Assembly: GCA_021737975.1 (NCBI GenBank) | Contig: JAIPCZ010000003.1 | Span: forward strand, 79,638 to 117,326 | Direction of reading: 5' to 3' | DNA from: Polaromonas sp. | GTDB lineage: Bacteria > Pseudomonadota > Gammaproteobacteria > Burkholderiales > Burkholderiaceae_C | Length of the DNA stretch: 37,689 nucleotides | Shown: in pieces, positions 25,798-34,625 of the stretch | Layout: each line of letters begins with the position of its first letter | Position numbering within the stretch: position 1 is the first letter of the stretch | Made by a program: the position numbers and the translations under genes | Notes under the pieces: generated by a model | Databases searched by the model: none | The model's input: only the letters and a program-made list of their open reading frames with translations | What the model was told of the DNA's origin: nothing

Positions 25798-27066
25798 ATG
25801 TCCTTGATTGTTCATAAATACGGCGGCACCTCGATGGGCTCCACCGAGCGCATCGGCAATGTCGCCAAACGCGTCGCCAAGTGGGCCCGCGCCGGCCACC
25901 AGATGGTGGTGGTGCCAAGCGCCATGAGCGGCGAAACCAACCGCCTGCTGGCCCTGGCCAAAGAACTGGCCCCCGCCAAGTTGACGGATGCCTACAACCG
26001 CGAACTCGACATGCTGGCCGCCACCGGCGAGCAGGCCTCGAGCGCCTTGCTGGCCATTGCGCTGCAAGCCCAGGGCCTGGAATCCGTGAGTTATGCGGGC
26101 TGGCAGGTGCCCATTCGCACCAACAGCGCCTACACCAAGGCCCGCATCGAGTCGATCGACGACCAAAAAGTGCGCGCAGACCTCGACGCTGGCCGGGTCG
26201 TGATCGTGACCGGCTTCCAGGGCTTGGACGAGCAGGGCAACATCACCACGCTGGGCCGCGGCGGCTCCGACACCTCGGCGGTCGCCGTGGCAGCCGCCAT
26301 GAAGGCCGACGAATGCCTGATCTACACCGATGTGGACGGCGTTTACACCACAGACCCGCGGGTGGTGCCCGATGCGCGCCGTCTGCACACGGTGAGCTTC
26401 GAGGAAATGCTGGAGATGGCCTCGATGGGTTCCAAGGTGCTGCAAATTCGCTCGGTGGAATTTGCCGGCAAGTACAAGGTCAAACTGCGCGTCCTGTCGA
26501 GCTTCACGCCGTGGGACATCGATATCAATGAAGAAGCCACATCTGGCACCCTGATCACTTTTGAGGAAGACGAAAACATGGAGCAAGCCATCGTTGCAGG
26601 CATCGCATTCACCCGCGATGAGACCAAAATTTCCGTGCTGGGCGTGCCCGACAAGCCCGGTATTGCCTACCAGATCCTGGGTGCCGTGGCCGATGCCAAC
26701 ATCGAAGTCGACATGATCATCCAGAACATCAGCAAGGAAGGCAAGACCGACTTCAGCTTCACCGTGAACCACGGCGACTACGCGCGCGCCATGGACTTGC
26801 TGAAAAGCGTCGTGGTGCCCAAGCTCGGCGCGCAGGAAGTGGTGGGCGACACCAAGATCTGCAAGGTGTCGATCGTCGGCATCGGCATGCGCAGCCATGT
26901 GGGCGTGGCCAGCACCATGTTCCGCGTGCTTGCCGAAGAAGGCATCAACATCCAGATGATTTCCACCAGCGAGATCAAGACCTCGGTGGTCATTGATGAA
27001 AAGTACATGGAGCTTGCCGTGAAGGCGCTGCACAAAGCTTTTGGCCTGGATCAGGCGCCTGCCTGA
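25798..27066 (+). CDS. lysC: Aspartate kinase, lysine-sensitive type
   Basis: 422 residues from ATG 25798, giving the family start MSLIVHKYGGTSMGSTERI. It phosphorylates aspartate, the first step to lysine, threonine and methionine. The kinase part shows GGTS, FQG, LGRGGSDTSAVA and DVDGVYTTDPR. Two C-terminal ACT domains (VLGVPDKPGIAY..., VSIVGIGMRSHVGVAS...) bind the feedback amino acids. Met261 (ATG 26578) lies at the point where the separate beta subunit begins in actinobacterial and bacillar homologues, and a GAGGAAG sequence precedes it; a shorter regulatory subunit may be made from it. A frame open to 25729 overlaps tilS and is rejected. Confidence 0.97.
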   Translation: MSLIVHKYGGTSMGSTERIGNVAKRVAKWARAGHQMVVVPSAMSGETNRLLALAKELAPAKLTDAYNRELDMLAATGEQASSALLAIALQAQGLESVSYAGWQVPIRTNSAYTKARIESIDDQKVRADLDAGRVVIVTGFQGLDEQGNITTLGRGGSDTSAVAVAAAMKADECLIYTDVDGVYTTDPRVVPDARRLHTVSFEEMLEMASMGSKVLQIRSVEFAGKYKVKLRVLSSFTPWDIDINEEATSGTLITFEEDENMEQAIVAGIAFTRDETKISVLGVPDKPGIAYQILGAVADANIEVDMIIQNISKEGKTDFSFTVNHGDYARAMDLLKSVVVPKLGAQEVVGDTKICKVSIVGIGMRSHVGVASTMFRVLAEEGINIQMISTSEIKTSVVIDEKYMELAVKALHKAFGLDQAPA

Positions 27067-27092
27067 TAAAAGCGCCGAAGTCGTGACATAAT
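27063..27092 (+). promoter_or_regulatory. Possible promoter for tRNA-Ser
   Basis: CTGATA (27063-27068) and CATAAT (27087-27092) are 18 bases apart and would start transcription near 27099, about ten bases before the tRNA. The match is moderate and overlaps the end of lysC. Confidence 0.35.
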
Positions 27093-27109
27093 CGCGGCTC
27101 TGATTTTCA

Positions 27110-27202
27110 GGAAACGTGACCGAGTGGCCGAAGGTGCTCCCCTGCTAAGGGAGTATGGGGTGTAGAGCCTCATCGAGGGTTCGAATCCCTCCGTTTCCGC
27201 CA
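27110..27202 (+). tRNA. tRNA-Ser (anticodon GCU)
   Basis: The acceptor arms GGAAACG (27110-27116) and CGTTTCC (27192-27198) pair perfectly, and the discriminator G and an encoded CCA follow at 27199-27202. The anticodon stem is CTCCC/GGGAG with loop CTGCTAA, so the anticodon is GCT (27144-27146), reading AGC and AGU. The T arm has GGGTTCGAATCCC, and the long variable arm is of the serine type. Confidence 0.97.
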
Positions 27203-27207
27203 GTACT

Positions 27208-27242
27208 AAACCCCAAGTAATTCATTTGCTTGGGGTTTTTTT
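27208..27242 (+). terminator. Intrinsic terminator after tRNA-Ser
   Basis: AAACCCCAAG (27208-27217) pairs with CTTGGGGTTT (27229-27238) around an 11-base loop, followed by a T-run. It ends the tRNA transcript. Confidence 0.93.
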
Positions 27243-27469
27243 ACTTCTGGCATCTCCGGAAATCCCGGGTCCCCGCCGTGTTGCGGCAGTTCTCGAAGGC
27301 CTTGGGTGGTAGAAACACTCTCGTTTTTACGAAGTGTATTGATGTTTTTTTCAGAATAAGCATGCTGATATCCCGATAAACTTGAACTACACGTGTGTAT
27401 TGACGCTTTCGTCCTTCGCACAAGCAAGACAAGCCACGAGCTTGGCTGACTTCAATTTGAAAGGACTCC

Positions 27470-28432
27470 ATGCAAACAATCGCTCCGCTATGGCTGTGGG
27501 CTACCTTCGGCGGCATCGTGCTGGTGTCGCTGTTCATTGACTTTGTGGTGCTCAAAAAACAGGGCTCCCACGATATCGGCGTCAAGGAGGCGTTGAACTG
27601 GTCGCTGGTCTGGATAGCCCTCAGTTTTATGTTCAACGGACTTCTTTGGTGGGCAGTCAAAGACACCAGCGGCTCGACCGAACTGGCCAACACCAAGTCG
27701 CTCGAATTTCTGGCGGGCTACCTGATTGAAAAATCACTGGCGGTGGATAACATTTTTGTATTTCTGCTGATCTTCACCTACTTCGCGGTGCCCACGCATT
27801 TCCAGAAACGCGTGCTGATGATTGGCATCATTGGTGCGATCGTGCTGCGCACCATCATGATCCTGGCGGGCGGCTGGTTGCTTGCCGAATTTCACTGGCT
27901 TTTGTATGTGTTCGGCGCGTTCCTGATCCTGACCGGTTTGAAGATGTGGTGGGCTGCCAGTCAGGAACCCAATCTGGACGACAACCCCGCGCTCAAACTG
28001 CTGCGCAAACTGCTACCGGTCAGCAAACATTACGACGGCGAGAAATTCTGGACGGTCGAAAACGGCAAGCGGATCGCCACGCCGCTGTTGATGGTGATTT
28101 GCCTGATTGCGCTGACCGATGTGATTTTTGCCGTCGATTCGATTCCCGCCATTTTTGCCATCACCAGCGACCCGTTCATCGTGCTGACCAGCAATGTGTT
28201 TGCCATTCTGGGGCTGCGGGCCATGTACTTCCTGCTGGCTGCGGTGGCCAACAAGTTCCACCTGCTCAATTACGGGCTGGCGGTGATTCTGGTGTTCATT
28301 GGCACCAAGATGTCCTTGATCGATGTTTACAAAATCCCGGTGCATGTCTCCCTGGGCGTGGTGGCGGGCATACTGGCCTTTACCATGCTGCTGAGCGTGC
28401 GCACCGCGAAACCCATTCCCAAGAAGATCTGA
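27470..28432 (+). CDS. TerC/Alx-family membrane protein
   Basis: 320 residues with eight or nine predicted membrane helices. Signature segments are LIEKSLAVDNIFVFLLIF and DVIFAVDSIPAIFAITSDPFIVLTSNVFAILGLRAMYF; the Asp residues inside the helices are those conserved in TerC/Alx proteins. Alx and MntE-like members export manganese, and TerC is linked to tellurite resistance; this protein is closest in style to Alx. AAAGGA lies five bases before ATG 27470. Many Alx genes carry a yybP-ykoY manganese riboswitch, but I found none in the 227-bp leader. It converges with the NhaR-type regulator, with seven bases between stops. Confidence 0.92.
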   Translation: MQTIAPLWLWATFGGIVLVSLFIDFVVLKKQGSHDIGVKEALNWSLVWIALSFMFNGLLWWAVKDTSGSTELANTKSLEFLAGYLIEKSLAVDNIFVFLLIFTYFAVPTHFQKRVLMIGIIGAIVLRTIMILAGGWLLAEFHWLLYVFGAFLILTGLKMWWAASQEPNLDDNPALKLLRKLLPVSKHYDGEKFWTVENGKRIATPLLMVICLIALTDVIFAVDSIPAIFAITSDPFIVLTSNVFAILGLRAMYFLLAAVANKFHLLNYGLAVILVFIGTKMSLIDVYKIPVHVSLGVVAGILAFTMLLSVRTAKPIPKKI

Positions 28433-28439
28433 CCCCGGC

Positions 28440-29324
28440 TCAGAGCGCGGGTTGCAGCAGGCGCAGCACCAGGGGGTGCTGCACTTTCTTTTCGGTGCCA
28501 ATCGCAAAGAAGTGCTCCATGACCCCTTCGCAGGGCCCCAAACGGGTGACGGCGTAGTGCGCCAGCAAGTCCTCATGCACCCACTCTGCGGCGGGGAAAA
28601 CGCCCATGCCGCTGGCGCCAAAGGTCTTGAGCAGGGCGCTGTCCTCAAACTCGCCCACGATGCGCGGTCGAATGCTGCGCTGCTCAAACCACTGGTCGAG
28701 CCGGTCACGCACCGCGGTGTGCGCGGTGGGAAGCAACATGGGCACATCGCCCAGGCTGCGCGGAAAGTCTTTGCCTGTGGCCTGCACCATCGCGGCGGTG
28801 CCGTACCAGCCGATGGTCGAGGACCCCAGGCTGTGGTTGTAGAGCTTGATGTTGGGGTTGGCCGGAGCAGGGCGGTCTGACAACACCACGTCGAGGCGGT
28901 GCAGGGCCAGGTCGCCCAGCAAATCGTCCAGATTTCCCTCGTGGCACAACAGGCGCAAGTTGGGCGCGGCAATCACGGGCTGTATGAGGCGGCGCACCAC
29001 CAGTTTGGGCAGGCCGTCACAAATGCCAACTGCCAGCCGCACGGTGGGGGTGCTGACCGCGTCACGCACCCGCGCGGGAAGATCTTCACCCAATTGAAAT
29101 ATCTGGTCGGCCTGCTGCATGGCAGCCATTCCCGCGTCGGTCAGTGCCAGGCCGCGGCCCGCGGGTTTCAGCAAGGCATAGCCCAAGGAACGCTCCAGCT
29201 CACGCACCTGGGCACTCACGGTTTGCACCGCCATCTCCAATTTCTCGGCCGCCCGCGAGATGCCGCCCTCTTTGGCGACCACCCAGAAGTAGTAAAGATG
29301 CTTGTAGTTGAAAGGGGTGCTCAT
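28440..29324 (-). CDS. nhaR: LysR-family regulator, NhaR type
   Basis: 294 residues. The N-terminal winged helix starts FNYKHLYYFWVVAKEGGISRAAEKLEMAVQTVSAQVRELERSLGYALLKPAGRGLALTDAG, the form seen in NhaR, and a LysR effector domain follows (RLAVGICDGLPKLVVRRLI...). NhaR activates the sodium/proton antiporter gene nhaA in enterobacteria. No nhaA is present in the window; the neighbours are a TerC-type transporter on one side and a divergent HPF-like/BI-1 cluster on the other. LysR regulators usually control a divergent gene, so the ion-transport link is only suggestive. The 100-bp divergent spacer is A+T-rich. Confidence 0.9.
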   Translation of the reverse strand: MSTPFNYKHLYYFWVVAKEGGISRAAEKLEMAVQTVSAQVRELERSLGYALLKPAGRGLALTDAGMAAMQQADQIFQLGEDLPARVRDAVSTPTVRLAVGICDGLPKLVVRRLIQPVIAAPNLRLLCHEGNLDDLLGDLALHRLDVVLSDRPAPANPNIKLYNHSLGSSTIGWYGTAAMVQATGKDFPRSLGDVPMLLPTAHTAVRDRLDQWFEQRSIRPRIVGEFEDSALLKTFGASGMGVFPAAEWVHEDLLAHYAVTRLGPCEGVMEHFFAIGTEKKVQHPLVLRLLQPAL

Positions 29325-29424
29325 GGTCAGTTTTTTTAAGAATATAAATGAGAAATTATCTTCTTTTTAAGGAGCTACTTTAGCCCTATCGTTGGGTCTT
29401 ATTTAATTTATTGGAGACAAGTCA

Positions 29425-29766
29425 ATGCAAGTCATTTTTGAATCCCGGGATGGCGATGGCGCCCAGCTGCGAGATTTGTCCGTTGAGCGAGTCCGTTTTG
29501 CCCTGCGTCGCCTGACCGCCTGGGTCCCGCGCGCCAAGGTGCAGTTCTCTGATGTGAACGGCCCGCGTGGTGGTGTGGACAAACGCTGCCAGGTCGAGCT
29601 GAGCACCGAGGCCGCAGGCACGGTGGTCATTGCATCGCTGGCACGCGACTGGCGAACTGCGCTGGACCGCTCACTGGGTCGCGCCACCCGGGTCTTGACA
29701 CGCAGCCTGCAGCGCACTCAAAAGCCCGCGCGGGGCCGCACCGCAAAACTTGCACTCGACAGTTAA
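29425..29766 (+). CDS. HPF/RaiA-like ribosome-associated protein
   Basis: 113 residues. The sequence MQVIFESRDGDGAQLRDLSVERVRFALRRLTAWVPRAKVQFSDVNGPRGGVDKRCQVEL matches the single-domain HPF/RaiA fold, in which alternating strands and helices bind the 30S decoding region and stop translation under stress. The stretch RDWRTALDRSLGRATRVL and a basic tail add positive charge for RNA contact. It is shorter than long-form HPF. GGAG lies about nine bases before ATG 29425. It is divergent from the NhaR-type gene and starts a run of three small genes. The fold assignment is by pattern only. Confidence 0.82.
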   Translation: MQVIFESRDGDGAQLRDLSVERVRFALRRLTAWVPRAKVQFSDVNGPRGGVDKRCQVELSTEAAGTVVIASLARDWRTALDRSLGRATRVLTRSLQRTQKPARGRTAKLALDS

Positions 29767-29795
29767 CACTTGCAACCGAAAAAGGAATAGTCATC

Positions 29796-30515
29796 ATGAA
29801 CAACACACATTCACCCCTGCCCACCGGCAAGCTGGGCCACCACCGGAACGACTTCCCTGTCGGGGCGTTCCCGTCCACGCCATCGCATTCAGCCGATGTC
29901 AAGCGGGTTTTGCGCAACACCTATGCCTTGCTGGCCATGACGCTGCTATTCAGCGCCGGTGTGGCCGTGGCCACGCTCTCGCTGCAACTGCCGGCGCCCG
30001 GGCTGCTTTTGACGCTGGTGGGCTACTTTGGCCTGCTTTTCGCAGTTCACAAGCTGCAAAACAGCGGCTGGGCCTTGCCCGCAGTATTTGCCTTGACAGG
30101 CTTTATGGGTTACACGCTCGGGCCCCTGCTGACATATTCGCTGGCCCTGCCCGGTGGCGCACAGACCGTTACCCTGGCCCTGGCGGCCACGGGCGCGACC
30201 TTTTTGGCGTTGTCGAGCTATGTGCTGCTGACCCGGCGCGACTTCAGCTTCATGGGTGGATTTTTGTTTGTCGGCATGGTGATTGCGCTGATTGCTGCCA
30301 TCGCCGCGATGTTTTTGCAGATTCCGGCCTTGGGTTTGGCGGTATCCGCCATGGTGGCTTTGCTGTCGGCGGGCTTGATCCTGTTTGAGACCAGCCGCAT
30401 TGTGAATGGCGGCGAAACCAACTACGTCATGGCCACCGTGAGCCTGTATGTGTCGGTGTTCAATTTGTTCACCAGCCTGCTGAGCCTGTTTGGCTTCGGC
30501 GGATCGAATGACTAA
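29796..30515 (+). CDS. Bax inhibitor-1 / YccA family membrane protein
   Basis: 239 residues with an N-terminal cytoplasmic part of about 35 residues and seven predicted helices. The pattern VLRNTYALLAMTLLFSAG at the start and SAGLILFETSRIVNGGETNYVMATVSLYVSVFNLFTSLLSLFG at the end are the BI-1 signatures, including the conserved Asp/Glu-linked positions of the fold. Family members include proton-sensitive calcium leak proteins (BsYetJ) and YccA, which inhibits the FtsH protease. AAAGGA stands ten bases before ATG 29796. It follows the HPF-like gene by 29 bases and precedes a zinc-ribbon gene. Confidence 0.94.
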   Translation: MNNTHSPLPTGKLGHHRNDFPVGAFPSTPSHSADVKRVLRNTYALLAMTLLFSAGVAVATLSLQLPAPGLLLTLVGYFGLLFAVHKLQNSGWALPAVFALTGFMGYTLGPLLTYSLALPGGAQTVTLALAATGATFLALSSYVLLTRRDFSFMGGFLFVGMVIALIAAIAAMFLQIPALGLAVSAMVALLSAGLILFETSRIVNGGETNYVMATVSLYVSVFNLFTSLLSLFGFGGSND

Positions 30516-30538
30516 CCCGGATGACCAAGGAGAAGACC

Positions 30539-30817
30539 ATGAAATGCCCAAGCTGCCCCGACACCACCCTCGTGATGACTGATCGCCAGGGCGTCGAAAT
30601 TGACTACTGTCCCGCCTGCCGCGGCATCTGGCTGGATAGGGGAGAACTCGACAAGCTGCTGGACCGGGCGGCGACCGCAGCGGCGCCCGTGGCAGCTGCC
30701 GCCGCGCCGGTGACTACGGGCCGCCACCAGCCTGACTTTGAAGACTCTGACTACCGCGATGGCCAGCGCTACCAGCGCGGCCGCAAGAAGTCTTGGCTCA
30801 ACGAGATATTTGACTGA
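30539..30817 (+). CDS. Small TFIIB-type zinc-ribbon protein
   Basis: 92 residues. Cys3, Cys6, Cys24 and Cys27 (CPSC...CPAC) followed by RGIWLDRGELDKLLD match the bacterial zf-TFIIB family; the C-terminus is basic and carries PDFEDSDYRDGQRYQRGRKKSW. ATG 30539 is chosen because AAGGAG ends six bases earlier; ATG 30521 would place the ribosome site inside the coding region. Function is unknown. It is the last gene of the run with the BI-1 gene, 23 bases after it. Confidence 0.92.
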   Translation: MKCPSCPDTTLVMTDRQGVEIDYCPACRGIWLDRGELDKLLDRAATAAAPVAAAAAPVTTGRHQPDFEDSDYRDGQRYQRGRKKSWLNEIFD

Positions 30818-30878
30818 AACCTGCGAAATTTCCGCCAGGCACGAGGCGTGACGCGAGCGACTCCGGTGCGCCAGAATA

Positions 30879-30913
30879 AGCCCCATGGTTTGATCTGCAT
30901 GGGGCTTTCTTTT
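30879..30913 (+). terminator. Intrinsic terminator before phaC
   Basis: AGCCCCATG (30879-30887) pairs with CATGGGGCT (30898-30906) around a 10-base loop, followed by TTTCTTTT. It separates the small-gene cluster from phaC. Confidence 0.92.
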
Positions 30914-30960
30914 GGGCCCACGGTGTAATATGTTTGCCATGTCAACGGAGGTCATCCATC

Positions 30961-32709
30961 ATGTCCAATCGACATATCACGCACCAGGACGAGGCTGAAA
31001 GCACAAGCCTGGCACCGCTTGAATCAGCCATACGTGCCATCAACAAGCAGGCCGATCCTTTCGGCATCATCTCCTCCCAGATCAATGCCCAGGTGGCCTT
31101 GCTGATGCACCCGCAGGAGTTTTTGAAGGCCGTGGATGACCTGTCCTCGGACTGGGTCGCCCTGTATGACCATGCGCTGCGCCGCATGCTCGGCATGCCC
31201 ACCCACGAGGTGTTTGAACAAAATCCCGAGGATGCCCGTTTTGCCGACCCGATCTGGACCGAGTCGGCCACCTGGGACATTTGCAAGGAATGGTATCTGA
31301 CGTTTTCCAACCGGCTGCAAAAGATCTGCCTGGAGACGCCCGGCTTGTCCGGCCACGCGCGCCGCCAGGCCGCTTTTTGGCAGCGCAACTGGCTCAACAA
31401 GGTGTCGCCCACCAATTTCTTCTGGCTCAATCCGCAGGCCATGGCTCGCGCCATTGAAACCAAAGGGGCCAGCCTGCAGGCGGGGTTGAGCAATTTCATG
31501 CGCGACGCGGCAGCCAAAAACATCCAGATGGTTGAACCCGATGCCTTTGCCGTGGGCAAGGACCTGGCCACCACGCCAGGCAAGGTGATTTTTCGCAACC
31601 GGCTGGTCGAGCTGATCCACTACGCGCCCACCACCAAACAGGTGCGCGCGACGCCCCTCCTGATCATCACGCCATGGATCAACAAGTTTTACATTCTGGA
31701 CCTGACGGCGCAAAAAAGCATGGTCAGGCACCTGACCGACCAGGGTTTTTCTGTGTTCATCAGCAGCTGGAAAAACCCGACTGCCGACATGCGCGACGTG
31801 CGCCTCGACGATTATTTGCTGGAGGGCGTCAGTGCCCTGGTCAACGCCACCACCGAGTTCTGCAAGGTGCCGAAGCTGCACTTGGTGGGTTACTGCATTG
31901 GCGGCACGCTGGCGGCCACCTACATGGCCTGGGCCAACAAACGTTATGGCGCAGACCAAATGCCGGTGGCGCACTGGACGCTGCTGACTTCATTGACCGA
32001 CTTTTCGCATCCCGGCGAGATCGAGGTCTTCATTGACGAAGCCTGCATCAGCGCCCTGGAGGACCTGATGGCCAAGAAAGGCTATCTCGACGGCGAGGAG
32101 ATGGCAAGCTCGTTCCGGCTGTTGCGTTCCAATAGCCTGATCTGGCACTACTGGGTGCAGAGCTATCTGCTGGGGGAGAAACTGCCGCCGTTTGACGTGC
32201 TGTTCTGGAACACCGACACCACGCGTATGCCGCAAGCCATGCATTCCTACTATCTGCGCGAGATGTACCTGCACAACAAGCTGGTCAAGCGTGACCAACT
32301 CGGCATTGGCGGTGAGTTGATCGACCTGAACCGCATCACGCAGCCGCTCTACGCGGTGACCGCCGAAGAAGACCACATCGCGCCCTGGCAACAGTGTTAC
32401 CTGATCCGGCGCGACATCCATCCCGAAACCCTGGTGCGCTTTGTGCGCTCAAGTTCCGGGCACATTCTGGGCATCGTCAACCCGCCCGTGAGTCCACCCA
32501 AGCGGAGCTACTGGGTGGCCGACCCCGAGCCCAATGAAGACTCGGCGCGCTGGCTCAGCCGTGCCGAGAAAAAGCAGGGCAGCTGGTGGCCTGACTGGAC
32601 CGCCTGGCTGCATGCGCGCACCGGCGACATGGTGCCGGCCTATGCCACCACCAGCCGAAAATTCCCGGCCCTGGCGGATGCGCCGGGCACCTATGTGCTG
32701 GAGAAATAG
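30961..32709 (+). CDS. phaC: Class I poly(3-hydroxyalkanoate) synthase
   Basis: 582 residues, normal for class I PhaC. It polymerises 3-hydroxyacyl-CoA into storage granules. The lipase-like box is GYCIGG with nucleophile Cys312; the other triad members are Asp471 (AEEDHIAPW) and His501 (SSSGHILGIVNPP). The N-terminal domain includes RFADPIW and FWQRNWLNKVSPTNFFWLNP. ATG 30961 is used; GGAG lies eleven bases upstream, and the upstream open codons from 30934 have no family match. phaA, phaB and phasin genes are absent next to it, so it is a solitary or second synthase gene. It converges with dadA, two bases apart. Confidence 0.96.
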   Translation: MSNRHITHQDEAESTSLAPLESAIRAINKQADPFGIISSQINAQVALLMHPQEFLKAVDDLSSDWVALYDHALRRMLGMPTHEVFEQNPEDARFADPIWTESATWDICKEWYLTFSNRLQKICLETPGLSGHARRQAAFWQRNWLNKVSPTNFFWLNPQAMARAIETKGASLQAGLSNFMRDAAAKNIQMVEPDAFAVGKDLATTPGKVIFRNRLVELIHYAPTTKQVRATPLLIITPWINKFYILDLTAQKSMVRHLTDQGFSVFISSWKNPTADMRDVRLDDYLLEGVSALVNATTEFCKVPKLHLVGYCIGGTLAATYMAWANKRYGADQMPVAHWTLLTSLTDFSHPGEIEVFIDEACISALEDLMAKKGYLDGEEMASSFRLLRSNSLIWHYWVQSYLLGEKLPPFDVLFWNTDTTRMPQAMHSYYLREMYLHNKLVKRDQLGIGGELIDLNRITQPLYAVTAEEDHIAPWQQCYLIRRDIHPETLVRFVRSSSGHILGIVNPPVSPPKRSYWVADPEPNEDSARWLSRAEKKQGSWWPDWTAWLHARTGDMVPAYATTSRKFPALADAPGTYVLEK

Positions 32710-32711
32710 GC

Positions 32712-34025
32712 TCAAGCCGTTGCGCTGACCGCCCGTTTGGGCAGGCTGCGCGTCGGTGCAACCGCGCTGTAGCGGTCCAGCGCCAGGCCATCGGTGCTGA
32801 TGGCGGGTTGTCGGCCGGTCACCAGATCGGCCAACAATTGTCCGGAACCGCTTGCCATGGTCCAGCCCAGCGTGCCGTGGCCGGTATTCAGGAAGAGGTT
32901 GGGGTAGCGCCGGGTGGCGCCAATGATGGGGGTGCCATCGGGCGTTTGCGGGCGTAATCCGGTCCAGAACTCAGCTTTGGGCAGGTCGCCGCCGGGAAAC
33001 AGGTCGGCAGTGACCATTTCCAGCGTGGCGCGGCGTTTGGGATTCAGGCTCAGATCAAAACCACTCAACTCGGCCATGCCGCCGACGCGGATACGCTTGT
33101 CAAAGCGCGTGATCGCCACCTTGTAGGTCTCATCCAGCACGGTCGATTGCGGAGCCAGACTGGCATCAAGCAAAGGCACCGTGAGCGAATAACCCTTGAC
33201 CGGGTAGACCGGCAGGTCCAGGCCGAGCGGCCGCACCAACTGGCGCGTGTAGCTGCCCAGCGCCAGCACATACTTGTCTGCCTTGACGACTTCGGCCTCG
33301 GGCCCGGCCAACTGCACACCCTGCAGGCTCTGGCCATCGGACACCAAGGCCTTCACATCGACGCCGTAGCGAAACTTCACGCCCAATTGCCGCGCTTTCT
33401 CGGCCAGTTGCTGGGTAAATAAAAAGCAGTCGCCGGTTTCATCGTGGGGCAGCCACAGGCCGCCCAGCAGCCGGTCTTGCGTATGGGCCAGCGCGGGTTC
33501 CACCCGGGCCAAGCCGGCGCGGTCGAGCACCTCGTGCGCGACACCGCAGGCGCGCAGCACCTCGAGGTCGCGCGTGACGGCATCGAGCTGTGCCTGCGAG
33601 CGAAAGACCTGCAGCGTGCCACCGGTGCGATGCTCGTAGGTGATGCCGGTATCCAGGCGCAGTTGCTGCAGACAGGCGCGGCTGTATTCCGACACACGCA
33701 TCATGCGTTCCTTGTTGATGGCGTAACGCGACGCTGTGCAATTGCGCAGCATGTTGGCCATCCAGCGCAACTGGAACAAGGAACCATCGGCGCGCAAGGC
33801 CAGCGGCGCATGTTTCTGGAACAGCCATTTGAGGGCTTTGAGCGGGATGCCGGGGGCGGCCCAGGGCGTGGAATAGCCGGGCGAGACCTGGCCCGCGTTG
33901 GCAAAGCTGGTCTCCAGCGCAGGGCCGTTCTGGCGCTCGAGCACCGTGACCTCGGCCCCGGCGCGGGCCAGGGCGTAAGCCGTTGAAATACCGATGACAC
34001 CAGCGCCTAAAACAACAACTTTCAT
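32712..34025 (-). CDS. dadA: D-amino acid dehydrogenase, small subunit
   Basis: 437 residues. An N-terminal FAD-binding dinucleotide fold reads [29 protein letters not shown], with the GxGxxG at 7-12. [32 protein letters not shown] and [14 protein letters not shown] and [21 protein letters not shown] segments are typical of DadA. It oxidises D-alanine and other D-amino acids to keto acids and passes electrons to the respiratory chain. GAGG is placed eight bases before ATG 34025. It is divergent from an Lrp-family gene, and a palindromic Lrp-type box lies in the shared spacer, so local control by that regulator is likely. Confidence 0.96.
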   Translation of the reverse strand: MKVVVLGAGVIGISTAYALARAGAEVTVLERQNGPALETSFANAGQVSPGYSTPWAAPGIPLKALKWLFQKHAPLALRADGSLFQLRWMANMLRNCTASRYAINKERMMRVSEYSRACLQQLRLDTGITYEHRTGGTLQVFRSQAQLDAVTRDLEVLRACGVAHEVLDRAGLARVEPALAHTQDRLLGGLWLPHDETGDCFLFTQQLAEKARQLGVKFRYGVDVKALVSDGQSLQGVQLAGPEAEVVKADKYVLALGSYTRQLVRPLGLDLPVYPVKGYSLTVPLLDASLAPQSTVLDETYKVAITRFDKRIRVGGMAELSGFDLSLNPKRRATLEMVTADLFPGGDLPKAEFWTGLRPQTPDGTPIIGATRRYPNLFLNTGHGTLGWTMASGSGQLLADLVTGRQPAISTDGLALDRYSAVAPTRSLPKRAVSATA

Positions 34026-34074
34026 GCAAACCTCATGTTAAACAATTGATTTGTAAAGTTTAATTAAGCTTATT

Positions 34075-34089
34075 CAGTCAATTTTACTG
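34075..34089. promoter_or_regulatory. Lrp-type operator in the dadA-lrp spacer
   Basis: CAGTCAATTTTACTG matches the Lrp consensus YAGHAWATTWTDCTR at 14 of 15 positions and is nearly palindromic. A weaker candidate (11 of 15) is at 34109-34123, about 34 bases further on, on a similar face of the helix. Lrp proteins bind such arrays. The site lies between the start codons of the two divergent genes. Confidence 0.6.
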
Positions 34090-34154
34090 TTTTATAGCTA
34101 CTTTTCAGTAGAAAATATGAATCACAACTGGAAAATGCAACCCAAACCAAAAAT

Positions 34155-34622
34155 ATGGCTGACCTCGACCGTATCGACAAAAAAATCCTCGACATCCTGC
34201 AGCGCCAGGGCCGCATCTCGATGACCGAACTGGGCGAGCAGATCGGGCTTTCCACCTCGCCTTGCGCCGAGCGCGTGCGTCGCATGGAGCGCAGCGGCGT
34301 CATCACCGGTTACCACGCCCAGGTCGACCCCAAGTCGGTCGGGAAAACGCTGCTGGTGTTTGTCGAAATCACGCTCGCCAGCAAGTCGGGCGACGTGTTT
34401 GACCAGGTGCGCAAGGCGCTGTTGCACATGCCCGAGGTGATGGCGTGTTACCTGGTGTCAGGCAATTTTGACTACTTGGTGAAAGCGCGCCTGAACGCCA
34501 TGCCCGATTACCGGGAACTGCTGAGCAGCATCCTGCAAAAGATCCCGGTGCCCTCGCAGTCCCACAGCTACGTGGTGATGGAAGAAGTCAAGGACACCGC
34601 CATCATGAACATCACTTTTTGA
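34155..34622 (+). CDS. Lrp/AsnC-family transcriptional regulator
   Basis: 155 residues. The N-terminal helix-turn-helix reads LDRIDKKILDILQRQGRISMTELGEQIGLSTSPCAERVRRMERSGVITGYHAQVDPKSVG, and the C-terminal RAM domain (LLVFVEITLASKSGDVFDQVRKALLHMPEVMACYLVSGNFDYLVKARL) senses amino acids and drives oligomerisation. It is divergent from dadA and probably activates it in response to alanine or another amino acid, as DadR does in Pseudomonas; this role is inferred from context. It may also control itself through the Lrp-type box in the spacer. The gene for the S4 protein converges three bases after the stop. Confidence 0.94.
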   Translation: MADLDRIDKKILDILQRQGRISMTELGEQIGLSTSPCAERVRRMERSGVITGYHAQVDPKSVGKTLLVFVEITLASKSGDVFDQVRKALLHMPEVMACYLVSGNFDYLVKARLNAMPDYRELLSSILQKIPVPSQSHSYVVMEEVKDTAIMNITF

Positions 34623-34625
34623 AGA

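Noticed and set aside
27243..27469. yybP-ykoY manganese riboswitch before the TerC-family gene
   Set aside because: Looked for because many Alx genes have one; the conserved GGGGAGUA block is absent.
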